DNA from: Haemonchus contortus
Taxonomy: Eukaryota > Nematoda > Chromadorea > Rhabditida > Trichostrongylidae
Assembly (NCBI GenBank): GCA_000469685.2
Contig: LS997566.1
Span: 44,875,442 to 44,939,441 of the forward strand
Length of the DNA: 64,000 nucleotides
Direction: 5' to 3'
In this document: positions 22,701 through 33,279 of the stretch, piece by piece
How positions within the stretch are numbered: the first letter of the stretch is position 1
How the letters are laid out: each line of letters opens with the position of its first letter
Translations under genes and position numbers: made by a program
The notes under the pieces: generated by a model
What the model saw: the letters and a program-made list of their open reading frames with translations, nothing else
Told to the model about the DNA's origin: nothing
Databases searched by the model: none

Positions 22701-25700
22701 ACCACTATATCGCATAACGAACTCCAAGACGGCGGCCAACGAGATGGTCAGACTTCTTCACGAAAGCTCTAAACGAAAGGAGTGTTGAGTCTTGTGCCGC
22801 TGAAGCGAGGACAATTCACTGGACCACTCAGGCTCGTGACAGGGACGAATGGAGACGTTACTGACGCTCGCTCGGGGAAGTCTACAATCAGCGGTACAAC
22901 AGGTGATACAGGTGATATACAGTAGCGCTCAAAAGTATTCGGCGAAATGCTTCTCCAGTTATAATTTTCAGTCGTAACTTCTTTCCTACTGGATCTAATC
23001 AAGCGAAATTTCAGTATGTGTAGCATTGGTGTAGTGTGAATATTTACCACTATTAACCTGCATTTTGAAGATGTTCCAGATATTCAAAATGGCTTGAACA
23101 AAAAATCAACTAGAATTACGAATGGTGGTCCTTCTAGGAGTCCTTTCCTTTTTGCCATGTCTTAGGTGTACGAGCACTAATGTCGAACCCAGAAGAGAAG
23201 AAAAACGTACATAAGGTCCGAATAACTGCAGACGTCGCAAACTTGCTTCTAGCATAGTCTATAAACCCCTCCCCATTAGTATGTGGATATGCTGTTTTGC
23301 AGTCAAGTGGTATTGGACAGTGTAGAATATTCATCAGCTTAACATATCAAAATTTCATATGATTTGCTCCACTGGAAGAAAAGTTACGGCAAGTTAAAGT
23401 TGGCCGAATACTTTTGAGCGCTACTGTATATGTCAAATAAAAAACGCTCAACCTCTTAAAAAGCCTCTGGAACAGGTTTTGGAAAAATATTATACAGCAG
23501 GACAACGCGGTGGCAATGTTTTCACCAACGTGCTACTGACTAATGCTACTGGGTTGTAACGACAATTCCTTCCGGGAGCTTTATCAGTGAAACAAAAAGA
23601 AAAAAGTCTAGCTACTAAAATCGTTGGTTTTTGCTTCTGCCTCGAGGTTGGTAGGTGGAAATATTTATTCAGGCCGACGTTTCGACGGACTCGTCGTCTT
23701 CAAAGGCCTTACTTCCACCGCAAAGTGTAGCCACGCTACACGGTTAGTACATTAGTAGCTACTCACCTAGATGGTAAACATGAATGTGAAGAAAGATAAA
23801 TATAACCTGAAAGCCGTACACATAGTATATACAGCAGCTGTAGCCAACAAACTTATTTACTTACCACAGCAATTTGCCCAACAAGAAGGATAAACCAGTT
23901 CCTCCGAAACTCATAGGTTTTAGAGAACACAGTTGCAAGGAATCGCTCCATCACGCAAAAAATCACTGAAACCAAACCATTTTTATAGTTTTGATTGCGC
24001 TGCATAAAAAATGTTTCTAGCATGGCTGAAGGGATGGGTTCAAAAGCACAGTTTGTTTGGTTTCGAGATATACAGGGTGCGCCATAAATATGGTAACAAA
24101 AGAATTGAGCTCCAAAAACCTCACTTCATATTGATACATGGTGAAACTATGTGAGTTATTTGCTATGCATCACATCTACAAAATGAACACACACTCATCT
24201 TATATATCCTTCTCATGTACTTATTATAGCTCAAAGATGCTTCGGCTACTCATCGATGGCGGCACGCAGGGTTTCTTGGAGGAATCCAGCTTGGGATTTT
24301 TTCACTGGTTTGTTATGAGCTACAACAGTGGTGCGTTATGAAGCGCAGGCTTTCCTCTCCAGTATGAACTATAACCGGCAACTCATCACATTGTGGTCCG
24401 GGAAATTCGTAGGAGGAGCGAAAGCTGAGATAAAGTCGCGAACACTCTCTCAGCACCAGTCTTATTTTTTCTTATTCGTGAACACATGCGCCGAAGTTTT
24501 CAGATCGTATCTCTGAGTAAATCTTTAACCCTTAGCGCACCCTTTCAGAAGGACCCTTCCTGAAGAGTTTTGGATTAAATTTTGTATTTTTTTATCATAA
24601 TTGGCGATATCGCTGTGGTGGTAGAGATTCAGCAAAAACCACCCCGAAAGAGGGAAAATGGCTATGAGAGGCGATCTGACTATACTCAGTAGCTTCAGCA
24701 CTCAAAATGTGACATATATGTATACTTTGGGCTCTCAACATTTCTTCCACGCTGAACATCCTGTAGTCAAGAAAAAGTTGGTCGAACTGCGTGCCGCGCG
24801 GAGGTAGCGCACGGCATTTGTTTTTTCTCTCCAACTTTTTCTTGTCAAAAAGCTTATAAGGTTCCCGAATTTTATCTGGATACAATTGTATTTACTAGGG
24901 GTAGGCTCTTCTCATCGGAGAAGAACATACAAACAAATCAGCAGCCATTTTACCCGTATTTCGGCAGGTTTTGCAGCGTACTCGTTTCCGAGTAATTCTG
25001 TTCGGAAAAAGGGTTGAATGTGAGGCAAAACGACCGTCTTGAGGTTTGCCCGACCTGTCTATGCATCGCGGTTCAAAATACTGTCAGTGGGGATAATGTC
25101 GAAACGAGGAGCGATCCCTGAAAGGGACTCACCAAATGCGCGTAAAGACGGAACGGTTGGTGAATGTCTAAGAGGCCCCACCATTTTTCGAAATCTGACG
25201 AGTTGAGAGCATAAAAGTAGATATGTAGTCTGAGGTATATCGTGAACATAAGGAAAGGTGCAGGTTTGGAGAAACCCTCAGAACAAGAAAGTTTCGGACA
25301 TCCGAAAAGTTGTTACCATATTTATGGCGCACCCTGTAGATTGTGAGAATTTAAGATCGTTCATCGGTGAGAACGAAGTAACCTTCTAAAAGTAGGGACA
25401 GTAGAGGCTGTATAAGGTTACCATGACGAAACAGCATGGAAGGACGTTTGGACGAGATTGCAGCTGTTGCAGTTGCCTAAGCCATTCTAGAAAAGAGCTG
25501 ACTGCATTAAACCGACAATGTCCAATACTGCGTTCCATTGTCGTCTGACTCTCAAGTAGATGTTTGAATTCCCGATATGGGTGTCCCTTACAAGTGGTGC
25601 AACCTCACAAATGCAGCTGAAACTCGTCCGTCTACGGGTGTGGCATACAGCCGACACAATCTTTGAATCTTTATAACGCTCTCTGGCGCCGGCCGTTTTC

Positions 25701-27670
25701 CGTTATGACAGCGTCACATATGTGGTACGGAGGGTACGGGAGGGGGGGGGGGGGCAGACCACAAATTCATTCTATGCGGATATTCCAGAAATCGTTTTCA
25801 TCACGCTATACCTTTCAACGCCCGAACTTCCAAATCAGTATTGTTCGAAGTATAAACCAACCTGTGCATGTCAGATAGATGTAAACGCCCTGATAAGTTT
25901 TATCAATAATCATATATGCTTCGATATCTTCAGAGTCTTGCACTCTCAGAGACAAATAGATAACCGCCAGTATATTACATATAGTATACAGAACTATAAT
26001 AAGGAAAAAGAGCAAGCTGAAAACATATAGTTCGAATATAGCCTGAAAATTACACAGAGGCTGCCAAGGTTATGTTGGGCAAGGGGCGTTAGGACAGAGT
26101 GGGATGACGCCCGGAGAGATAACTAATTAAAAGTGACCACGCACTGATTTGACGCCACGCATAAGGTGATGGTTGGGAGCGTGCCAAACCTTTTGATCAG
26201 ACAACAGAGTAGGTTTCCCGCCGTACACCTTTGAGAGCATATATCACATAATAATGTTTTCGAGATTTCTTCTTGGAGTGGTCCTGTAACCCACCTAGGA
26301 TAGCCTAAGGGACGTTGTCTGCTCGAAAAACATACAAGAGCACGTAACAGGCTCAGTCGTCGTGCACGCCCAAGACGGAAGGGTACGTTGCACTTTGATA
26401 GCTCTACAGGTTGCACTGTTCGTACCGGAACCCACAAATTGTCGCAACCAGCTGTATGCAGTGGTACGTGCATTCGAAGCATCTGTCCGACTTTACCTTC
26501 AGTGCCACTTCTGCCTCACATTCTCGTCCAACCTCTGATTTGACTTTTTTCAAGCCTTGTGTTTCACTTATTTCTCTCAGTACGCCTGTTTTCGCGTTTT
26601 CTTCGCTACTTTTGCACCATTCTGAATATCACTTCCATTGGTCGACTTAAAGTAGCTACCATCATCGTCAACAGTGCCTCTAGAAGGTTTGATTCGCCAA
26701 ACTTTGATTCCCGAATCGAAATCTTCAGGTACTGACCGCGACACACTTGTTTACTCTCATCGGAAGAATTGCTCATCACCGAACACGTTCAGAGTAAAGC
26801 GTTGGGCGCTGAGCGCCGCGTTAGTTAGCGCTGCCGCTCAACATATTATTTTCTAAGCAGAACTTTTCACCCTTTTTTGATGATACACGTTCGTGACATT
26901 ATACCATCGTAGTCAGAGAAGAAAGAATCGAATACAAAGCAAGAATAAAAAAGATAATGATACAACTCAGTAAGAACTCGAACAGGAAATAATCTATCGC
27001 CGACCCGTGCGGTATCGATCTACGATCCGCGTTTTCAAAAAAGCGCATACGCTTGACGCTCCCCTTAGAGCTTCTTTCCTGATGATGTCATCCGTTCGGA
27101 TCCGGTATTTTCCTCCCGAACACCTCGTCGCGCTTGCCGCATCCGCCGCGTATCACAAAAATACAATGGAAGACTGGAGCGCGCTATCTGTGAGTTACTG
27201 AGTCCTCTAATTATTTAATAGCTGGTCACTTCCCTCAATCCCAATGCGGTCTTGATCGTCAATAATAGAGAAGGAGTCCAACAACCAGTCTAATAAACAT
27301 AAAAAAGAGAAAAATCAAAAGCAATCAGAAGAAAAGGCAGTCAACGAAAAAATAGTCTCCTATCGATTGGCCGGGCGGCGTGCTGGCTACGGTAGTAGTT
27401 TGAAGCCGCGAGACAACTAAAAAAGGTTTGCCGCACGCCGCAAAGTGAATGTGGGAAAATGTTTATAAGAGGAGTTTTATAATAAAAAAAAACTTTAAAA
27501 TGCAACAACACATACCAAAATAAGGGATGGAAAAGACGTCTAGCCTTAAACATGAGCAACACCGAAGCAGCAAACATTACGATCGCTATGCTGTATACCC
27601 CAATCATGATCGAGTTGAACAGGTGTTCTAGGAACTCTGCATGCTGCTTCACTTGCACCTCGTGGTCCAT
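19707..27670 (-). CDS. Chemoreceptor C, seven-transmembrane, Sra superfamily (Sre-like), 9 exons, 319 aa
   Basis: Exons in order: 27516-27670, 25862-26016, 23865-23965, 23767-23806 (40-nt microexon), 21312-21364, 20720-20826, 20517-20667, 20336-20458, 19707-19781; total 960 nt with no internal stop. The ATG at 27668-27670 foll​ows an acceptor CTCTACAG, again like a trans-splice site. Motifs match receptor B: ERFLAT then [15 protein letters not shown], and a C-tail with [10 protein letters not shown]; one extra serine codon in exon 8 (after TGKP) explains the length difference. Large introns hold an RTE fragment, a 507-bp MITE, a 1.26-kb TA-flanked element and M1 pieces, all outside exons. It is intact by inspection. 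Function by family: plasma-membrane chemosensory GPCR, ligand unknown; Sre versus Srab is not settled. Confidence 0.85.
19862..20130 (+). mobile_element. tRNA-derived SINE, diverged
   Basis: Head 'tattgtggcaagcggtgcc', box-B-like 'ggtcaggggaccgattcc', body 'cttatcccttcgggatcg', 'cattgtataggccacatac' and 'cactacgattctgattgg'. It is in the last intron of receptor C, as another copy is in receptor B, but position and divergence do not prove a shared insertion. Confidence 0.7.
20940..21060 (-). repeat. Possible SINE remnant
   Basis: Only short SINE-like words remain ('aatcaaatcccggaccga', 'ccctccatcctttggggg', 'cattggtaatgg'). It is in a receptor C intron. Weak call. Confidence 0.3.
21650..22870 (+). 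pseudogene. RTE-type non-LTR retrotransposon, 5'-truncated reverse transcriptase
   Basis: Successive plus-strand frames cover reverse-transcriptase motifs in order: [14 protein letters not shown] (21,720), [12 protein letters not shown] (21,990), [14 protein letters not shown] with the catalytic FADD (22,090-22,130), [12 protein letters not shown], then YLGRKAT and [14 protein letters not shown], and a C-terminal segment [10 protein letters not shown]. Frame changes occur near 21,810, 22,040, 22,250 and 22,450, and the endonuclease domain is missing. It is an inactive fragment inside receptor C's intron between exons 4 and 5. Confidence 0.85.
22920..23426. mobile_element. Tc1/mariner-type MITE, 507 bp
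   Basis: Ends are CAGTAGCGCTCAAAAGTATT at 22,920 and its exact inverse at 23,426; similarity between the ends continues imperfectly inward for about 90 bp. TA flanks both ends (22,918-22,919 and 23,427-23,428). No transposase frame; the interior frames are short. It abuts the 3' end of the RTE fragment. Confidence 0.85.
24073..25336. mobile_element. TA-flanked DNA transposon, 1,264 bp, 27-bp perfect inverted ends
   Basis: Ends begin CAGGGTGCGCCATAAATATG and continue 27 bp in perfect inverse at 25,310-25,336; TA dinucleotides flank both sides. Short frames inside (24,595-24,885 minus; 24,328-24,516 plus) do not form a recognisable transposase. The CAGGGTG termini and TA target suggest a Tc1/mariner relative, perhaps the maT group. 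In receptor C's intron between exons 2 and 3. Confidence 0.8.
25350..25760. mobile_element. MITE family M1, worn copy with poly-G
   Basis: Shows 'cggtgagaacgaagtaacc', 'ccatgacgaaacagcatgga', 'aactcgtccgtctacgggt', 'tttataacgctct' and 'gccgttttccgttatgacag'. A run of about 16 G begins near 25,741. Non-coding; between exons 2 and 3 of receptor C. Confidence 0.55.
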
Positions 27671-28139
27671 CTGATCCTGTAGAGAGAAACTATTTCCATC
27701 ATCCAGGCCATCAACATGTAAACAACTGACATTTCTGTAGATTATGCACATGAAATAGATATAAAAATAAAAAAATTTCACTGATAACTTTGATGTTTCA
27801 AATGGAAGCGGGTGCTGTTGATCCGAGTGGCGCACTATCAAAAGCATGTTCAGGGTTCAGGTACACACCCAAGCCAATCATACACGTTTTCCATACCTGC
27901 GCGGTCGGCTAAATGGTATCGGAGTGGCTTGGATGGTAAACATGGCTTGTATTGGGTAGTAAGGAAGGTCCTTGCTGTTTCCAGCCAGCGCCATATAAAC
28001 TCAAATTTTGGCGGCTCTCAAATCAGACCAATCGACCAATTGCGCTCTTCAGGTTAGCCACTGAATGCTCTTTCTGTAATAGCACTCATCCCGGAGTTAA
28101 GTGAGGTTTTGAATCTTTGTAACGTTTTTTTTTCTTTTT

Positions 28140-28512
28140 GCAAAATGGATAAGACTGTTTTCCGAACTGTTCTATTTCAGGAATCAGGCTTTGTCGACCC
28201 GCAAAGGAGCCGCAAACATCAACCTTGCATGGGGAGAAGGCAGTGCATTGCAGCGGACGGCTCGTCACTGGGTCCAGATTCTCAACATTGAAGACGGGTC
28301 ACTGGGAAACAAAGAGCGAGTTGATCGACCATCGTTAGTTGATCACGATGTTTCACTAAGAAGAGTCGAAGAAGATAGACACCAGCCTTTGAGAGAGGTT
28401 GCCAAGACTATGGTTGTTTTCCATACAGTGTCGCAGACCACCTTAAGCAGCTTGCAATGATGAAGAAAATTGGCAAACGGTTGCCACACCAACTCACGGA
28501 GCAGCTGCAATT
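28140..28512 (+). pseudogene. mariner transposase N-terminal fragment
   Basis: Plus-strand frame 28,191-28,456 continues into 28,457-28,510 after a stop. Segments match the mariner N-terminal region: ARHWVQILNIEDGSLGN, then DRPSLVDHDV, RRVEEDRHQPLREVAKTM, and KIGKRLPHQLTEQ. These are the two DNA-binding helix-turn-helix regions and the linker before the catalytic domain. It stops where the M1 MITE begins at 28,511, so the catalytic part is missing. Confidence 0.8.
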
Positions 28513-28514
28513 AA

Positions 28515-28986
28515 AGGCACAGTTAACGATAATTTGGAAGTGCCTTTTTCTAAGTGAAAAAGTGGAAGTATTAGTGAGAAATAGCGCATCGGTGATGAAG
28601 GAAGCGAGAAACTTCGCCGATTTTTTGAAAAATGAGGCTCCTCAGAAGTGGTGAAAATATAGGATGCATGAGACTACCATGACGGAGATGACATGGAAAA
28701 GGTATAGGACGAGAGGTCATTTTTTGCAATTGCGCAAAGAGCTGACTACAGTGAGACAAGGCTTTCAGTATTGCCATTCACTGTCGCTATGTGCCATGAC
28801 AAGTTGTTTTAACTTTCTGCAGTGCCGCTGAAACTCGTCCGCGCACACGGGACAATCTTTTAGTCCTCAAAACACCCTACCTAGGCCGTTTTCCGATCTG
28901 ACAGCGCCACATAGTATGGTATGCAAGGGGGGCCTCAGATTTATCATAGCGGTATATCTCATAAGCCACTTTTATCGTGAAGTCCT
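28515..28986. mobile_element. MITE family M1, complete reference copy with TTAA flanks
   Basis: Inverted ends AGGCACAGTTAACGATAA (28,515) and 'ttatcgtgaagtcct' (28,986) are each bordered by TTAA (28,511-28,514 and 28,987-28,990). The interior holds the family landmarks 'aaaaatgaggctcctcag', 'atgacggagatgacatgga', 'gccgttttccgatctgac'. About 472 bp with no coding frame. TTAA target use resembles piggyBac-type elements; the transposase source is unknown. Confidence 0.75.
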
Positions 28987-29099
28987 TTAATCTACAAGTG
29001 AATGACGAGAATGGTTACATCTATGCTTTTATAATACTTGTCAAGATTAAGTATAGGAAGCTGTGTATGATTTACTAAAAGAAAGTAGCGACGAAGTAA

Positions 29100-29430
29100 A
29101 ATGGGCGGGTGGATGAGCTTACACATAAAACCATTGTATTGTAAATAATTGTAAAAACACACAGTACGGTGAAAGCATTAAAGTGAAATTTATCAACAAA
29201 ACAGAACTTGATTGCAGGTATGTCATATTCTTCTTAGGTGGCGGCGTTGAGCCGTCAATTATCGAGTACTTCAACGTCTAATTACCTCAACGGGAACGAG
29301 TTGAATTACTGCGAAAATGAATCTGACGTAATAAAATCATGCATACCGGTGGCAATCTTGAATAAATGACAGATCGTAGGAGGTTCCTTCCTCTTCAAGA
29401 AGGAGACAAAAATATACTTTTAGAAGGAGC
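29100..29430 (-). pseudogene. D3: frameshifted copy of D2 exon
   Basis: RC of 29,285-29,400 aligns with the D2 exon 13,137-13,271: the 3' part (FAVIQLVPVE, then a GTAATT donor) is kept, but two extra bases upstream bring a stop into frame. A further hydrophobic block at about 29,120-29,190 corresponds to 13,010-13,075. The rest of the D unit is cut off by the M1 MITE. It lies upstream of receptor C, just as D1 and D2 lie upstream of A and B. Confidence 0.35.
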
Positions 29431-29682
29431 CGTCAGAAAAAATCCCAAAGTTTGTTTTAGAAATCTTGATACTATTCCCGACTGATGTGTAAAAATCTGC
29501 CATGATAGAAATCATAAGGAAGTCCCCCCAGGCATATGCAGGTGTCCCTTTTGAATCCATTGTTCATATTATTATCATCGATGCTTTCGATTGTTTAATA
29601 TTGGAATTATTATTTCTATCAGATTTGTTTTCTTTTCCTAATGGCTTTCTTCGATATTTCCTCGAGTTACAGATAAGGATTT

Positions 29683-29925
29683 TTGGCGTCAATTAATCCC
29701 GTGTGAGGGATGCGCCCCGAATTCGGCTTCTATTCATAATTGTGGTGTGTATTGAATGCGTACGTGGCCTAGACAATGACTTGCGGTCAAACGAGTCCGG
29801 TACCAATAAACCGACCCCGGAGGGATGGAAGGCCCGGTCACCAAGGTCGATATCGATCCGGGCTTCGAAACCGTGACCACGCGTGTGAAATAGGGGCCAC
29901 TTGCCACCACACCACCTCCGTTCCT
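29683..29925 (-). mobile_element. tRNA-derived SINE, minus orientation, internal deletion
   Basis: Reads 'ttaatcccgtgtgaggga', 'ctagacaatgacttgcgg', then jumps to 'gagtccggtaccaa', 'accgaccccggagggatgg' and the head 'ccacaccacctccg'. About 50 bp of the middle is missing compared with full copies. Confidence 0.75.
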
Positions 29926-30370
29926 AACACTCCCTTAACAGCATACAAATATAAATAAATGGGTAAAAGACAACAAGTACAAATAATTGCATAAATAAGT
30001 GCTCGAGAAATTCCATGAATGCTTTTGAACGGAAAGAACTTTCGACAGATTTTGGGATAAGGGTCCCAACGTAGTGTGGAACTCGTTGTGGCATATAAAC
30101 AGAGTTTCTCTTTGAATTACTCAATCGTCTTTTCGTATTACTCTTCACTGATTGCGAAGTATTCAGAGCAGTATGCCTGACAACCTTTACTCTGACGATG
30201 GTCTTTCACCTTTACGCCAACATAATTACGGAATCACTCTCGATTTTCTTTCTGCGTGATATTTATGAATGAAGAATTTGACACCATGTTTCTTCCCAAC
30301 ACCGCGTATAGGGGAGAAGTGCTCGATTAAACTCTGATCAGTTCTTCTCGGTCATTGTCAGGTCACTCAG

Positions 30371-30814
30371 ATTAACTGGGAGTTGATTATGTAGTATAGC
30401 AAACACAATTAACGAGGCTCTGGAAAAATTAATGTTTTGTTGTCGTTGTTCATGTTTACGTTGTAGCATCCCCTTGCGTGGGCAAAACATCGAGGTTCAT
30501 CTTCGACGTTCTCGTTCCGAGCATGGAAGCAGGTGTGGGTTCTCAGGTTCCAGAAGTGACTGTCAAAATTTTCGGAGTAGTTCAGAATTTTCTAGAATGT
30601 TTTCATGGAACTGCTGTATAAGGACTTGAAGCTCCACCTGAGAACCCACACCTGCTTCCATGCTCGGAACGAGAACGTCGAAGATGAACCTCGATGTTCT
30701 GCCCACACAAGGGGATGCTGCCAATGTGAACATGAACAACGACAACAAAATACTGATTTTTCCAGAGCCTCGTTAATTGTGCTAGCTATACTACATAATC
30801 AACTCCCAGTTAAT
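30371..30814. repeat. Long inverted repeat (arms about 178 bp, loop about 87 bp)
   Basis: 30,371-30,548 ('attaactgggagttgatta' ... 'ggttctcaggt') is the nearly exact inverse complement of 30,636-30,814. The loop carries weaker internal symmetry ('cagaattttctag'). Frames on both strands are mirror images. The block 30,130-30,370 just left is paralogous to 14,570-14,830. It could be a foldback element or the product of an inverted duplication; a transcript would form a long hairpin. Confidence 0.85.
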
Positions 30815-30945
30815 CCCGCTTCATTAAATTTCATCTCTATCATATCATCTGCTTGTTATATTTGATTGAATTTCGAAAAGTTGGTGACAACAACAATTCT
30901 TTTGATGCCTTGTGTTTCTAGCTCGCTGCGGCCCCTACACATATG

Positions 30946-31115
30946 TATGTATATGTGTGTATGTGTATGGTGTGTGTGGTGAGCGAGTGTATGTTTGTGT
31001 GTAGGTGTGTGGTGTGCGTGTGTAAATGCGTGTGTAAGTGTGTGTGTGTATGTAAGTGTGTGTGTGTGTGTGTGTGTGTGTGTAAGTGTGTGTGTGTGTA
31101 TGTGTGTGTGTGTCG

Positions 31116-31148
<33 letters not shown>
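30946..31148. repeat. TG/CA microsatellite
   Basis: About 200 bp of tgtg repeats with interruptions such as 'tgtaagtg', 'tgtatg' and 'tgtcgtg'. The long frames spanning it on both strands (Cys/Val-rich, and Thr/His-rich in reverse) come from repeat composition and are not genes. Confidence 0.9.
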
Positions 31149-31700
31149 TCGGCGACAGTTTTCCAGCTACTATTCTGTACGTACTTGCCTGTGGGTTAAA
31201 AGATGGTTGCCCAGTAGTAGCGATGTCGAGAGAGAAGCTATGGAAACCGTGACTTCTTCGTCTGTTCTGAGAAATGCGTCCAGCACAGTTAAACCTAACT
31301 TTCACAGCCCTTTTCGCCAAAATCGCCACAAACCACTGCTGTATACATATCGAAATTTCGATGTTACCTGCAGTTTCACCCCCACACTGTCGACTTGACC
31401 GTACGAAATATGAACATTTTGATTCTCATGCCCACTTCAATGATTCCAGGTATTTCTTCCCCTCTCCTGGTTTACTGACTAGGATAACGTAAAGCCCGTC
31501 ATGGGTCTTTCACTGAAATACCGTAACATGAATACAATATGATTCAGTGCACGGATCAAGAGAGACATTAAAAATTTGTCGCTTTTGGCTTTCTTAACAA
31601 TCGAACGACGCCTCGTGTCGGTCCCATTTTCGTTATCTCGAATGTCCGGATAGAGAAGAAGTAATGTACTCTTGATAGGAGAGGATGTCAATGAGGCCCG

Positions 31701-32299
31701 CTACTTATAACTAACTCGCAGCCCAGTTTTAGCCCTTCCGTGATGAAGGAAAAAAAAACGGAGCAGAGTAACGCATTCTCTCGCTACGTCAATGGCTATT
31801 GTCCAGAAGAAACAAAAGCAAAGTGAGGTATTACTCTGAAAATATGTAGTATGTAGGGGCCCATTATTCAGCAGTATAAGGCAACGGTAAACGTTGAAAG
31901 GACCATGCGGAAAAGGTATGATAACAAAGGCTATAAGGAGGCCGGAAACCTTCACTATTTATCACTCTGATTTGCAAGTCGACCAGAAGTCAAGCGTATT
32001 TTCTTACCCTCAAAGTAGAGGGCGATCTGCTCAATTGTAGGAGGTAAACAAGTCCATAAACAACACGCCCATAAACTTTCCTGATGTCTCAGAATTACTG
32101 AAAGAGGCCAGGTGTTGCAGGCACCAAGTGCCGAGCGATTTTGAAAGACAGAAAGAGGGTTAACTTCGTCATGAAGAGATGTGCCATGAACCCACTTCAA
32201 AAAGAAATTCATGGCATCCATATCAAGCACAGTTATGCGGTCGTACACCCAAGGCATGGGCTCCATAGATTGTTGGGTGGAAGCGATTCCAATATCCAA
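31701..32299 (-). CDS. Candidate two-exon gene of unknown family
   Basis: A minus frame from 32,299 ends at a good donor (G/GTAAGA, exon end 32,008, phase 1). After a 53-nt intron an acceptor at 31,955-31,956 (AAATAG) opens a second exon (from 31,954) whose phase fits and which stays open to about 31,701; it is hydrophobic (GLLIAFVIIPF, FCFFWTIAI). No domain is recognised and there is no paralogue in the window, so the pairing may be chance. If real, it might be a membrane protein. Confidence 0.25.
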
Positions 32300-32389
32300 G
32301 ATGGATATCAGGGACTATCCGAGTCAAATTTTGCAGAGTTAAGCTCGAAGATGAAGAAAAGTTACATCCACTTGATTTCCCTCTGACAG

Positions 32390-33200
32390 AATAAAGACCC
32401 TACCGCATTAGCACACAAATGATGCAGACTCTAAAAAAATTGTTTGCCTACAAATTCTAATAAATTACCCAGAATTCCAATGGTAATCAAGCCATTCACT
32501 TCTTAGAAAATTTTTCCCAATGAACGATTCGGACAGTTCTGAAACAATGCTGCTCGCATGATGCAACTACTGAGAACCAGAAAATTCTTCCGTTTACTTC
32601 TATTGTCTTGTGTTTATAATGAAAAGAACAGGAGAGGCAGAAATTGAACTCGCTTGGCCTCATACTAACTGGTTATCGAGCACCACTCAAGCCTTTTTAA
32701 ATGACCCACTCTTTAATCTCTGGAGAACGTCGGTTGCGCGCGTCCGTCGAAAGTAGGTCACCCCGCCCACTTCGCGCGCGGCGCACCGCACTGAGATCCC
32801 AAGATGACATTACATTACCACCAAGTGTCAATGGAGCAAACGATTTGCATTCGTCCGTGTTATTTTCTATTTGGCTGACTGCCGTGGACCGCGCGCAATT
32901 CGTATGCCCCACCGACAACTGCGACGTTTGTCAAAGATCGCGTGCTGACGCGCCGCGTGCGACAGCTGCGACGCGACCTAGTTTCGAGGGACGCGCGCAA
33001 CGAAGCGCACACCACCCCTCTTTTTCTACCACTCAGCATTCGCAACTATATGATCCCAGGCATAAAACCAAAGGTAACAGAAGACTTCAACATGCAGCGA
33101 GCTCCTGATGTGAAAAGTAGGGAATGCATCTGAGAAGGAACAATCTTTATTAAAGTTGCAAAATTAGCAGACTTTACAAACATAAACACAATGAGATACA
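32390..33200. other. Spacer with a CpG-rich block
   Basis: 32,730-33,010 is much richer in G+C and CpG than its surroundings ('cgcgcgcgg', 'cgccgcgtgcgac') and yields frames on both strands by composition. It lies downstream of the dUTPase gene's 3' end. No domain or splice pattern supports a gene; a regulatory or repeat origin is possible. Confidence 0.3.
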
Positions 33201-33279
33201 AATGAAGAGACCAAAACCAAAAAGAATCCATGGGAATCCAAACCGGTGCAAAGTTATGAAAGGCTACAATGAATGGCCA

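Noticed and set aside
30946..31148. CRISPR-like or satellite array
   Set aside because: A simple dinucleotide repeat without spacers; the genome is eukaryotic.
30856..31398. Long frames on both strands (Thr/His-rich 157 codons and Cys/Val-rich 151 codons)
   Set aside because: They come from the TG/CA microsatellite, which is stop-free in several frames; there is no domain or splice support.
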